Shown piece by piece: positions 30,748-39,677 of a stretch of DNA of 64,000 nt. The position numbers and the translations under genes were made by a program. The notes below the pieces were generated by a model that was given only the letters and a program-made list of their open reading frames with translations, was not told the DNA's origin and made no database searches. The DNA lies in the NCBI GenBank assembly GCA_003210735.1, contig QCUM01000005.1, positions 1 to 64,000 of the forward strand, read 5' to 3'. Positions within the stretch are counted from its first letter, which is position 1. Each line of letters starts with the position of its first letter. This DNA comes from Synechococcus sp. AG-679-D13. Its GTDB lineage: Bacteria > Cyanobacteriota > Cyanobacteriia > PCC-6307 > Cyanobiaceae.

Positions 30748-30926
30748 CGCACCTGATTCCTGCCAGCGCCGGATCAGGAGCTCCTGAACACGATTTCTTG
30801 GTGTGGTGTGCACAAGTGAACAACCAGCTACACCACTCAAGCCATGACGCGACGTTTTGCACACGGGCAGGAGCAGGACTGTCCCGGAAGTCATTGTTAA
30901 GAGCGGCTTGAACCGTGATCAAGCAC

Positions 30927-31340
30927 TCACTGCGGATGCTCAGAGCAAGGCATCCAGTAGTGGGCTCCCATCCGGTGCACGCCCTCGCAGCCGAGTTGAC
31001 GGGCTTGCTCTTCAGCCTGTTCACGGTTGGGGTACGCCAGATAACGGGGATTGGTGGTGGAGCGGAGCTGGATCAATCCCATGCTCATCGGCCCCGCCGT
31101 GATCACACCCATGGTGTTGACCCCAACAGCGATCAACCCCATCCCAACGATGGCGGCGTTGATCACCCCCATGGCCACCACACCGATGGACACCACTCCC
31201 ATGGGAACGACGCCGATGGAAATCACGCCCATGGGCACGATGCCGATAGCAACTGTCCCCATGGGGGCAACGCCAATGGCGATGTGTTTTGTGGGCGTTT
31301 TGCAGTGCTCGTCCTTCGCCATCAAGTCGTTGGCCATCAA
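30927..31340 (-). CDS. Decapeptide-repeat protein with C-terminal DUF3721, 137 aa
   Basis: Residues about 20-90 are seven near-perfect ten-residue repeats of the form x-IGVVPMGVx (AIGIVPMGVI, SIGVVPMGVV), all Gly/Met/Val/Ile with Met-Gly at fixed positions. The C-terminus (QAEEQARQLGCEGVHRMGAH) matches the DUF3721 motif CEGxHRMG found in the next gene. The repeats could form a membrane-bound or beta-solenoid stack. It lies directly after the other DUF3721 gene, whose stop touches its start. Confidence 0.7.
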   Translation of the reverse strand: MMANDLMAKDEHCKTPTKHIAIGVAPMGTVAIGIVPMGVISIGVVPMGVVSIGVVAMGVINAAIVGMGLIAVGVNTMGVITAGPMSMGLIQLRSTTNPRYLAYPNREQAEEQARQLGCEGVHRMGAHYWMPCSEHPQ

Positions 31341-31565
31341 TCAGTGCTGGCCATGGTGGTCAGCCTGATCGTGCTGAGCACACACCATCCACATGGAACC
31401 CATGCGGTGGGCTCCTTCACAGCCAAAGCCTGGAGCTGCAGCTTCAGCCTCCTGCTGTGTTTTGAACATGGCCTGCTTCGGTTGCTGATCGCCGTGATGT
31501 TTCGCCAGCGCGGAGAGGCCCGTTATGAACAGCATCGACCCGAGCAGGAGAAGGGTGCGTTTCAT
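31341..31565 (-). CDS. Secreted DUF3721 protein, about 74 aa
   Basis: ATG 31563-31565 gives a signal peptide (MKRTLLLLGSMLFITGLSAL). The mature part is His-rich (AKHHGDQQ, HDQADHHGQH) around the DUF3721 core FGCEGAHRMGSMWMVCAQH, with two Cys. The His tails could bind metal. It is first of a two-gene unit with the repeat-containing DUF3721 protein. Confidence 0.75.
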   Translation of the reverse strand: MKRTLLLLGSMLFITGLSALAKHHGDQQPKQAMFKTQQEAEAAAPGFGCEGAHRMGSMWMVCAQHDQADHHGQH

Positions 31566-31589
31566 CAAGGGAGAGGCCATAACGGCTCA

Positions 31590-32540
31590 CTATGCCGCTG
31601 ACTGCAACGCGCCACCGCAACTGGATCCTGCACCGGCGGTGCATCCGTAGCAATGGGGAGCGGTCTGAATCGGCTGATCAGCCGCCAGGGCCTCCACATT
31701 CAGCAGGTCGCGAAGGTGTCGCCCAGATCCAGCCGGGGGGAGTCCGAGCTGCTGATTGAAATCGCAATCAAAGAGATGACCCTGCCAATCCACACTCACC
31801 AACCCACGACACATCACCGCCTCAACATTGGCGGGGTTGTGGGCCTCCACCAGGAGTTGCTGGTAATCAGCCAACTGACCCTGCAGTTCAAGCTGCCGCG
31901 CAAAGCGCTGCACCGGCATGTTGGCGAGGGTGAGGAGACGATCAAAGCAAATACCGAGCGCCGCAAGCTCCCGCTTGTAATCCTGTTCCAGCCCGGCCTG
32001 GGGTGGCGGCAGAAACGGACCTTGCGGGTTGTACACCAGATCGAGACTCCGCATCGCATCGCCCCGGCCATACCCCAGTGCATTGAGTTGACGTAGCCCC
32101 TCAAGACTGCGCTCAAACACGCCGTTGCCCCGCTGCTTGTCAACGTTTGCAGCGCTGTAGCAGGGAAGTGACGCGACAACCCCCACCCGTTGCTCCGCCA
32201 GGAAAGCAGCCAGAGACTCCTGCCCTGGTTCCGAAAGGATGGTGAGATTGCAGCGATCGAGAACCCTGGCCCCGGCGGCCCTTGCATGGATCACCAACTC
32301 CCGGAATCCAGGGTGCAGCTCCGGAGCGCCTCCCGTCAGATCGAGGCAGCTGATGCCCCTGATCTTCAAAACGTCAGGGATCAGTTCCAACAGCTCCTGA
32401 CCCATCATTTCGGTGCGGGTCGGGCCAGCGTTGACGTGACAATGACTGCAACTCTGGTTGCAGCGGTAGCCCAGGTTCACCTGCAACGTCGTGAGAACTG
32501 ACCGTCGCAGAGGGGGAAACTCCATCGAAGCAACTGTCAT
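31590..32540 (-). CDS. arsS: Arsenosugar-biosynthesis radical SAM protein ArsS, about 316 aa
   Basis: The radical SAM cluster motif CNQSCSHCHVNAGP lies near residue 26, followed by LDLTGGAPELHPGFRELV. The C-terminal half (VSVDWQGHLFDCDFNQQLGL, CYGCTAGAGSSCGG) carries the family's extra Cys. ArsS catalyses formation of the adenosylated arsenic intermediate of arsenosugars. ATG 32538-32540 was chosen because the motif lies close to the N-terminus; a 23-codon longer frame is open. It follows stpA on the same strand. Interestingly, an arsH-like gene lies in the accessory region. Confidence 0.88.
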   Translation of the reverse strand: MTVASMEFPPLRRSVLTTLQVNLGYRCNQSCSHCHVNAGPTRTEMMGQELLELIPDVLKIRGISCLDLTGGAPELHPGFRELVIHARAAGARVLDRCNLTILSEPGQESLAAFLAEQRVGVVASLPCYSAANVDKQRGNGVFERSLEGLRQLNALGYGRGDAMRSLDLVYNPQGPFLPPPQAGLEQDYKRELAALGICFDRLLTLANMPVQRFARQLELQGQLADYQQLLVEAHNPANVEAVMCRGLVSVDWQGHLFDCDFNQQLGLPPAGSGRHLRDLLNVEALAADQPIQTAPHCYGCTAGAGSSCGGALQSAA

Positions 32541-32641
32541 CGAGTCTTCGAAGTGCGCACAATTCGTTGATGGCCCAACATTGGCGCTTCTGGACAGTTG
32601 CGGCATCAACGTTGGCCATCAATTCATGAACCTTTCATGAA

Positions 32642-33856
32642 TCAGGTCGGTGGCACGTTGCGCTGTTCAGCCAGTTGGTTGAACCAGCGAATGTATTGAA
32701 CGGGCCCCTCCGGCATCAACGTATCCACGTGCAGCGGATCGTCAGGATCCGAGATGCCTTCAAGCCGAGCATCGCCAAGGCCGGGGCGATCGATTTCCCC
32801 ATGGCTGCTATCCACCAGCACCACACGGTTGGGCTGACCGCACCAACGGCCGAGATCCTGAAGCAACTGAAGAAAACCACGGTCACTGCCACCACGCAGC
32901 CAGCTGGATCCGTCTTCAGCTCGGGTTGATGTCACGGTGTCGCCAACACCCACCAGCAAGGGCATCCGCTCGATCGGAACACACCGCTGAACCAGCGCCA
33001 TTAACCCTGCATGGTCATGGGGTGCCGTGCGCACGTTGAACGACTCACCGAACGGTGCTTCCCCCCAGCGCCGGGCGATGTGCTGGTTGAGCAGCACCAG
33101 CAGACCAGCCTCCTTCAGGGATCCCGTGAGCATGAATTGAATGTCGGTGGTGCCGACATCACCTGGAGCCGATGGTTTGATCCGCTCACTCCCGTCGGCG
33201 GCCCGACCGAGGTTCGGAGCCACATGAAGGAAAAACGACCCTTTCAGACCCTGCATTTCGGCTTCAGAAGCCAACTGGTTCATCAGCGTCTCCAGCATCC
33301 GCTGCAGGCCGCGCTGAGCATCCACCGCATCAGCCAGGAGAGCGAACGCACCGTTGAGATTGATCGTGGGGGACACCTGGGTATCGAGCACTGCGCCTTG
33401 GGCAAGGGCCTTGAGCTGCGGCTGGGATAGATCCGGCAGGTGTTCCGGCAGCTTCTCGAGCAGCAACTGCTCCATACGAGCGGGGGCTGCCGCCAGAAAA
33501 TCCATCTCAGCATCAGAAACACCGGGATGGCTCAGGGTTCCGAAGCGATCTTGCAGTTGCACGCCTCCAGCCGCCAAACCTGGTAGATACAACCCCTCCT
33601 GATCAGGGCGACTCGATGGCCCAAGGGCACGCTCCACCAATCGATTCACACCGCGGTGCCCCTCGTGCTCTCCATTGGTGAGCACAGCAAAAGACCCTTG
33701 TAGCCGCGCCGCCGACGCCACATAGCTGCGATCAAGCTGGCGGGTCAACGGATCCCTGACCAGCTGCATGCAGACGCCATCAAGATCCTGCACGATCAGC
33801 AGGTGATCAACGTTTACGAGCTGCTGCTGCAGTTGATCCGGAGTCAGACGCGGCAT
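32642..33856 (-). CDS. stpA: Glucosylglycerol-3-phosphate phosphatase StpA, about 404 aa
   Basis: HLLIVQDLDGVCMQLV matches the start of the StpA/GgpP phosphatases (HAD-type acidic motif). FAVLTNGEHEGHRGVNRLVE, VSPTINLNGAFALLADAVD and VGVGDTVTSTRAEDGSSWLR are further family segments. The enzyme dephosphorylates glucosylglycerol phosphate in compatible-solute synthesis, consistent with a marine habitat. MPRLTPDQL (ATG 33854-33856) is the chosen start. The ggpS partner is not in the window. Confidence 0.85.
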   Translation of the reverse strand: MPRLTPDQLQQQLVNVDHLLIVQDLDGVCMQLVRDPLTRQLDRSYVASAARLQGSFAVLTNGEHEGHRGVNRLVERALGPSSRPDQEGLYLPGLAAGGVQLQDRFGTLSHPGVSDAEMDFLAAAPARMEQLLLEKLPEHLPDLSQPQLKALAQGAVLDTQVSPTINLNGAFALLADAVDAQRGLQRMLETLMNQLASEAEMQGLKGSFFLHVAPNLGRAADGSERIKPSAPGDVGTTDIQFMLTGSLKEAGLLVLLNQHIARRWGEAPFGESFNVRTAPHDHAGLMALVQRCVPIERMPLLVGVGDTVTSTRAEDGSSWLRGGSDRGFLQLLQDLGRWCGQPNRVVLVDSSHGEIDRPGLGDARLEGISDPDDPLHVDTLMPEGPVQYIRWFNQLAEQRNVPPT

Positions 33857-34414
33857 TGAGGCGCAGCAAAGCGGGAACCTCGCGATCATGACGCCCCTTT
33901 GGGCTGCTCAGATGCATCCCATCTGGCAGGAAAAGTGGCGACAGATCTCTTCTGTGCAAGGCCTGGAGCGAACAAAGCCAACACGGCTCACCTCGCTGGA
34001 CAAGCATCTGGTGACCTAGCGGGACAGTGCCGGCTCAGATCTAGATATCAAAAAAATGCCAATCATTTGGATCAATCAAGCTTGCGGCCAATGGCCGATC
34101 CAAGGCAAAGCCAGAACGGTCACAGAGACTGTGAACAAGGAGAAACCTGCCATGAACGCACAAGCGGATAAAGATATTTCCTAAAAACAAAATAGTTGAA
34201 CCAAATCATTCTTTGAGCACTGAAAGCAGTTGATCAATGCATAAGCCATAAGACAAGACTCTCGGACCAGACGATTACCCGGCGAAAAGCACATGAGAAA
34301 TCAGACAGCAGAGCTATCAGCTGCCTCAGCCCGCGCAAGAGCCGACCGACAATTTAATCTGACCGACGGCAGACCTCAACAGCGGCTAGCTTGGATTTTA
34401 TATAAACCATAGCA
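33857..34414. other. Intergenic region, no gene seen
   Basis: About 560 bases between stpA and the rightward membrane-protein gene. No frame with coding composition and no clear hairpin. This marks the transition from core to the second accessory region. Confidence 0.4.
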
Positions 34415-35068
34415 ATGTCCTATTCAAACGAAACGTTGTATTTCGTTCTCTTACTTCTGGCACATATTCAAGCCGTTCTAATTCCTGCCTGGATTGCACA
34501 TCACATCAATATCAGGCAGCGGAAGCTACGCATTGTTTTGGCAGATGGGGGGATCTCATTACTGAGATTTGGTTTTGTCTGTTTCAGCATTGCTGCTCTC
34601 GCGGAAATGCTGGATCACACGGAAACAAGCTGGATCTATATCAACCGCATCAGCGGATGGAATGGACTGTTTTATGCAGGCCTCGCAGGAGGTCTGGCGA
34701 GTCTGACCGCTGCAGTTACCGAAAACAAAAAACTCCGTATCTTGCTTTACGTGATTGTGATTGCTGGTATTGCCGCATATTCAAGCTTAGGGAAAGGCGT
34801 CACAATTTCTATTCAATCCATCATTACAGTCGTTTTTCTTGCTCAATGGTGGAAACGTTTTCACGACCCACTCCTATGGGTCTACCCCATTTGCGGCGTC
34901 GTGCTTACAACAGTTTTCGGGGGGATGCTCAGCGCAAGTGGAGACCAGATATGGCATGTATTCATAGGCCCTGCAGGATCCATCAGCCTGATAACGATCT
35001 GGGTCCTTCTGAATCGCGCCAAAATCAAAAAAAACTCCCAATCAAAGGAATATCCAATGAATACATAG
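34415..35068 (+). CDS. Multi-span membrane protein, 217 aa
   Basis: Six to seven hydrophobic helices (TLYFVLLLLAHIQAVLIPAW, IVLADGGISLLRFGFVCFSI, ILLYVIVIAGIAAYSSLG, VLTTVFGGML) and a short charged tail. ATG 34415. No transporter or enzyme signature is seen and I do not recognise the family. Lower GC than the core suggests acquisition. Confidence 0.65.
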   Translation: MSYSNETLYFVLLLLAHIQAVLIPAWIAHHINIRQRKLRIVLADGGISLLRFGFVCFSIAALAEMLDHTETSWIYINRISGWNGLFYAGLAGGLASLTAAVTENKKLRILLYVIVIAGIAAYSSLGKGVTISIQSIITVVFLAQWWKRFHDPLLWVYPICGVVLTTVFGGMLSASGDQIWHVFIGPAGSISLITIWVLLNRAKIKKNSQSKEYPMNT

Positions 35069-35267
35069 AAGTCGAAACGACACCGCAATCACATCACGAA
35101 CGTACGTGATCATTAACTGGAACAACCGACAGGCGTTTGTCTAAATAGCCATCGAGTGAAGCGCAGACCGGAATCGGAAAGGCTCCGGTTACCTTCGCGG
35201 GTACTAGCCCTAGAGGAGCAGCAGAATCACTGACTCTCCGGCAGATCAGCCTGTGGGGGAAAGGGAT

Positions 35268-35732
35268 TTAAAGACGAACCTTCGCCTTAACCCCTCCATC
35301 GACATTGACCTTCCCATCGACATTGACCTTTCCATCAATACGAATCGCCTCCTTCACCGAGATGGATCCATCAACGGTCACAGCCTGAATCGAGACGGGA
35401 GTGTCGATACCGCTGAGTCTGGCTTGAGTACGCACATCACCGTTCACAGTTAGAGGGCCCTCGATCGCCAAGGGACGTTCCGTTACCAATGGCACCGAAC
35501 CTGTCACGGTCACCGGAAGAGCAGACGTGGCGTTAATCGTCACCGTTGGCGGCAACACAAGTTTATCGACCTGCAAGCCACCTTCGATAGCAATCGGTAT
35601 CGGACGGCTCAGTACACGCAATGCAACCCAGGCAAGTACTGACAGGGCTGCAGCCACAATTAGGCTCGAAACCACGATTGCGGCAGGCCAGCGATAGGCC
35701 AGCATCAAATCCCGACGGCTGGAGGTCATCAC
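35268..35732 (-). CDS. Membrane-anchored beta-repeat protein, 154 aa
   Basis: One N-terminal helix (WPAAIVVSSLIVAAALSVLA) anchors a periplasmic domain built of short beta repeats (VTVTGSVPLV, LTVNGDVRTQ, VTVDGSISVK, IDGKVNVDGKVNVDGGVK). No catalytic motif. Similar anchored proteins occur in cyanobacteria (recollection). ATG 35730-35732. Confidence 0.6.
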   Translation of the reverse strand: MMTSSRRDLMLAYRWPAAIVVSSLIVAAALSVLAWVALRVLSRPIPIAIEGGLQVDKLVLPPTVTINATSALPVTVTGSVPLVTERPLAIEGPLTVNGDVRTQARLSGIDTPVSIQAVTVDGSISVKEAIRIDGKVNVDGKVNVDGGVKAKVRL

Positions 35733-36321
35733 AGTTCGACTTTCAACGAATTAAAACGCGACTTCCTCCTGCCTGCACACATCCATCACGACAAAGTTGA
35801 AAGGCTAAGGGGCTCCTTGGGAAACAGGAGACAAGGCTGAGCTTTAAAGAGAACACGACGAAGAGGAATAAACGTCTTATGAGCAAAGCAGTGGGAGATC
35901 TGTGACGCAATCGATCTCCCCAAACAACTCTGTACCCACGCCACCCCGGCAGCAAGGCGTGGTTGTGATTGACTGTGCAAAAGGGGGTGACATTCCCTCC
36001 CGTAAGAGCGTGTCTTTGAACGTAGAAACAATGACCCTGAAACATTGAAAATTGGGTTAGTGGTGACACCCAAAACCCAGGTCAACCAGCCATAGAAGAC
36101 TGATGTGGACTTGGATAACACCACGGGTGACGCAGAAAGAGGTAGACAAGCTTGTGTTTCACTCCCCCTCAGCCTGAGCTTGGAAACCACTGTCAATTCA
36201 TTGCTTCTGCGTCCCTGTGACCAACATCACAGTCCGCTTTGTCTCAGGTCATCGTGTTGAGCACTGATTCCTGAGATGGTTCGTGCATCGGAGCAATGAG
36301 TTCTACAAATCGGCTTGAAGC
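35733..36321. other. Gene-poor region
   Basis: Open frames on the minus strand (about 35743-36196) lack protein-like composition and overlap each other. I see no supported gene. The stretch precedes the AT-rich gene at 36322. Confidence 0.35.
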
Positions 36322-36867
36322 ATGACACTTGACACGCACAACCCAATCAACATTGTTTGCCCAAAAATAAAAAATAATATCCTCCCAATACTCGGTAGTG
36401 CAAGAAATGAACTGATTCATTGTTTTGAATCTGGTGTCTATTCAAGCGAAGCAGATGCGAAGACATTGGATCGGCCAATGCTGGAAATGGAGTATTACAA
36501 TGGACCATTTATCCTTTACGAGATGAACACACAAAACGCATCAGGCAGCATCGGGATAATTGTCTCAAGAGGCGAAAGCAATGCGGGAATTCACAATCAT
36601 TATGGTGTCTACGGAAACAACAATAACGGGACATCAATGTCGAACACAACATTCGAGACGGTCAATAGCAAGGGTGAAATAACACAACAATCTACCTCCA
36701 CAAAATACACCAATGCTGAGGGAAATGAGATCACCCAGGAGAAATACAATCAATTGAACAGCATAAGCAAAGTTCGCACCAACATCCAGGGAGAAGGTGG
36801 CTTCGGCAAATGGGCTTGGAATTTGCTGTCTAGTGCTCCATGGTATAGAAAAGTCCTAAAACGCTGA
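36322..36867 (+). CDS. Hypothetical protein, 181 aa
   Basis: ATG 36322. The product is soluble, with an N-terminal half of mixed secondary structure (NELIHCFESGVYSSEADAKT, GPFILYEMNTQNASGSIGII). A low-complexity middle rich in Asn, Gly, Ser and Thr follows (HNHYGVYGNNNNGTSMSNT), then a basic end. AT-rich codons indicate accessory origin. No family recognised. Confidence 0.6.
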   Translation: MTLDTHNPINIVCPKIKNNILPILGSARNELIHCFESGVYSSEADAKTLDRPMLEMEYYNGPFILYEMNTQNASGSIGIIVSRGESNAGIHNHYGVYGNNNNGTSMSNTTFETVNSKGEITQQSTSTKYTNAEGNEITQEKYNQLNSISKVRTNIQGEGGFGKWAWNLLSSAPWYRKVLKR

Positions 36868-37277
36868 GGATTACCCTGAGAAGCCATTGCTTCATGAATG
36901 ACTAATACTTTCGCACGATTGTTAAAGCCTAAACAGCCCTTATCCAGGGGGTATCACCGGAGAAAGTTGCCTTGAGATCTTGACCGACATCGAACAATCA
37001 TTTCAATTCAAATGGCATAGAGCTTTAAAATCGTACAAAATGAAGACCACTTATTCCTTATACGAAAGAAAAACCGATCATCATTAGCGAAGACATTAAG
37101 AGATTTTGAATCGATACTGTTTCAGAGAGAAATACGCATGAAAGATGACTTTGAGTAGTGAACGACACACACATTGAATTGCTTCATCCCAGAGAAGTCG
37201 ACTGCGTATGAGTCGACAGTTCCCTGACACGTTCAGGAGATGGCGTCTTGAGGGCACCTGCGCCAATCAACCGACAT
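36868..37277. other. Intergenic region, no gene seen
   Basis: About 410 AT-rich bases between two convergent genes. No hairpin with a T-run and no coding frame is evident. Confidence 0.35.
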
Positions 37278-37973
37278 TCAGGATTGAGGCAATAAACCCC
37301 GCTTAAAAAGAGATTCAAGGTTGGTGAGCTGCAAAGCCCCCTCTTCAGTGATCGTTACCGTTTGCCGCGTTCGCAGTTTGCTGAGCGTTCTGGAGGCTGT
37401 TTCGCGGGCCAAGCCTGCAATCAGGGCGATTTCTTTTTGGGGCAGAGGTGGAATGACAGCAGTGGGCTTGGCTGAGGGCCCGCTCTTGCGAGCCAGATAA
37501 GCCAAGGCATCGAGTAATCGTGTGGTGGCATCAGCGGTTTGCAAGGCGAAGCGCTGATTGAGGTCCCTCAGTCGCGAGGCCTCGAGACGTGCCAAAGCCA
37601 GAGCAAAAGCAACCTCTTGATGAAGTAACGCTGAAAAAGGCGCTGAACGCAACTTCACCAAGTTGAGCGGCGTTAGAGCAACGACGTCGGCTGAGCGAGC
37701 CGTTCCATCAATGGCTGACATCTCGCCGAACACATCGCCTGAACCGAGGAGAGACATCACCACCTCATCTCCATCAGCGGTGTAGGTGCGCACCTTCGCC
37801 AAACCAGAGCGGAGCAAAAACCAGGAGTCACCCCAGTCCTGCTCCATCACAATCAATTGCTCCGCCTGATGGGTCGTTTCTCGATGACAATCCAGCAACT
37901 GTTCAAGCTGTTCTGTTGCCAGATCGCTGAATAGAGGTATCAACTTCAAGTCAACCGAGGTCAATGCAGCCAA
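37278..37973 (-). CDS. Crp/Fnr-family transcription regulator, 231 aa
   Basis: The N-terminal cyclic-nucleotide-type beta-barrel has LLGSGDVFGEMSAIDGTARS in the phosphate-binding cassette position, where the Arg and Ser of classic cAMP receptors are partly kept. A long dimer helix follows. The C-terminal winged helix is LPQKEIALIAGLARETASRT plus LSKLRTRQTVTI. The ligand is unknown. A fragment of a related gene lies at 20264-20447. ATG 37971-37973. Confidence 0.85.
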   Translation of the reverse strand: MAALTSVDLKLIPLFSDLATEQLEQLLDCHRETTHQAEQLIVMEQDWGDSWFLLRSGLAKVRTYTADGDEVVMSLLGSGDVFGEMSAIDGTARSADVVALTPLNLVKLRSAPFSALLHQEVAFALALARLEASRLRDLNQRFALQTADATTRLLDALAYLARKSGPSAKPTAVIPPLPQKEIALIAGLARETASRTLSKLRTRQTVTITEEGALQLTNLESLFKRGLLPQS

Positions 37974-38045
37974 AGGACAACTCCACGTGAAATCGCCAAG
38001 TCAGCTTGCAGCGAAACTAAACCCATTGCCAGATCCTTCTTTCAA

Positions 38046-38273
38046 ATGACACAGTTGGTTAACGAAAAGGCTGATTGTGAAGACAGTCTGGCGAACAATC
38101 AACAGCAACTGGTTTGTCATTTCAAGCAAGATGCACGTTCATCTCATGCTTCGTGGGTGACAGTGCGTACTTACAGCTGGATTCCGCCACGGCAACCAGT
38201 GCCCCAAACCGAACGGCAGATGCTGCGTCAAAACGCTGTCGAGACATGGCTGACGATGCTCAAAACCGGATAG
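38046..38273 (+). CDS. DUF1651-like protein, 75 aa
   Basis: ATG 38046. NNQQQLVCHFKQDARSSHAS leads to TVRTYSWIPPRQPVPQTERQ and LRQNAVETWLTMLKTG, the order of the small picocyanobacterial DUF1651 family. Function unknown. A truncated relative sits at 12162-12290. RNA-like element copy C begins 30 bases past its stop. Confidence 0.65.
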   Translation: MTQLVNEKADCEDSLANNQQQLVCHFKQDARSSHASWVTVRTYSWIPPRQPVPQTERQMLRQNAVETWLTMLKTG

Positions 38274-38303
38274 CAAAGGTGTCACCGCAAAGCACTGATC
38301 ACA

Positions 38304-38350
38304 AGTTGGGGGATAGAAAGCCCCAATAAATCACTCGATTTAGGGAGGTT
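38304..38350 (+). repeat. Dispersed RNA-like element, copy C
   Basis: TTGGGG-GATAGAAAG-CCCCAA forms a perfect 6-base-pair hairpin. AAATC-ACTC-GATTT forms a second, then AGGGAGG. Blocks and order match copies A and B. It lies between the DUF1651-like gene and the protease pseudogene. Confidence 0.5.
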
Positions 38351-38414
38351 TCAATTAGCATTACCGGCGAAGGCTTGTTTACGCGGCGAAAGCCTCACAT
38401 ATCGCACCAATAAG

Positions 38415-39498
38415 ATGATTTTAAAGCCAGAACCTCTTATAGGTTTAAATTACGAAGACCACCTTGTAAGAGGTATTGAAGGAGGGAAGCTTATTAAGTA
38501 CAGCATCTTCAGCAATCATTCACTTCCTGAAGGGCAAGGCAGTGAACCGATCATTGAATGAGAAGAATCCACAATTCATGCATACAATCACGAAAATCAG
38601 TACGAGACTTTTATAAGAAGCATTTTTGAAAGACTTGATCCTTTGCTGGAGATTGACTTCTTCGAAGGAGGCTTTTCAGGCAATTCTACCATTAATATTC
38701 ATTGATCTTGGCATAACAGTTGCTACGACATGCCAGAGTCAATAGACAATAACGCGCTATACAATAGCGGGGGCAGCAAAATAGATCACTTTGACAACGA
38801 TTAGATAGATATTTCTTGGATTAATTTCTATGAAAATGATCCACTTATGGATACTAAAAGAACGAAAATCGCGAATACAATCGGTCATGCAATCGAAATG
38901 ATAGATCTTGCTTTGCCCCCCAGACGGGATACATGCGTCTCAATTATGTCTTACGATCATCCAGAAAATCTTGCTACTAAGACCTATTTTACAGATTCAG
39001 ATATTGCCGCGATGCAGAGCATTTGGGGTGTTGAGGATGAATAACTGGCCTTAGAGGGAAGGATTATCTAATTGGTTACGAAGGAAATAATGTTCTGCGT
39101 CCAGGTGATGGTAGGGACGTAATTACAGGCGGCAATGGGATGAATGATTTATATGGTGGGTTTAGTGTTAACACTGTTACCAACAAAATTGACGGCTCAG
39201 AAGAATGGCTCTATCCCAAAAGTGATAACACGCTTATAACTATGTATACGGAAAAGCCGGGAACAATGCGGGAAATCAGAATTACGACAACATTATGGGC
39301 CTGGATTCATTCGATATGATTTTTATTTAAGATTTTGATTAACCTGATTCGTTTTTTGGATGGACAACACATCAAAGTAGTCTTGGCACATTGGACGGTA
39401 TTGAGATCTGGGCTGGTGAATCGCTTGAGGCCGTTTAGATCGGTGGCAATCTCTCAGTAGATCAAGTCATGGATATGACATGGGAGGCACCCGCGTAA
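38415..39498 (+). pseudogene. Decayed M10-type protease with RTX-like tail
   Basis: One frame from ATG 38415 to TAA 39042-39044 aligns with the intact protease at 41588-42778 but holds three internal stops (TGA, TGA, TAG). The zinc motif HELGHALGLSH is decayed to TIGHAIEMIDL, while the Met-turn (SIMSYDH) and FTDSDIAAMQSIWG remain. After a frameshift, GLRGKDYLIGYEGNN and GDGRDVITGGNGMN are RTX-like repeats. Later stop-broken segments end AGESLEAV, IGGNLSVDQV. It is clearly non-functional as read. Confidence 0.75.
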
Positions 39499-39677
39499 TA
39501 TCAACTAACTGAGTGATACAAATTAAAAAAAGAATTGAAGACTTCGTATTGGGACCACGTCACAAGGCGGTTATTTTTATTGCCTAGAATTGGTCATTTT
39601 CTGTCTACACAAATTAGGGGATTGTTAGAGACATTGCAGCCTATAAAAATAAATTTAATCGACTTACGCAGTTCCTG

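Noticed and set aside
30915-31601. 228-codon plus-strand frame with His/Asp/Gly repeats
   Set aside because: Its repeats are the antisense reading of the Met-Gly decapeptide repeats on the minus strand.
35743-36196. Two overlapping minus-strand frames of 108 and 136 codons
   Set aside because: They compete with each other, lack ribosome sites and show no protein-like pattern.
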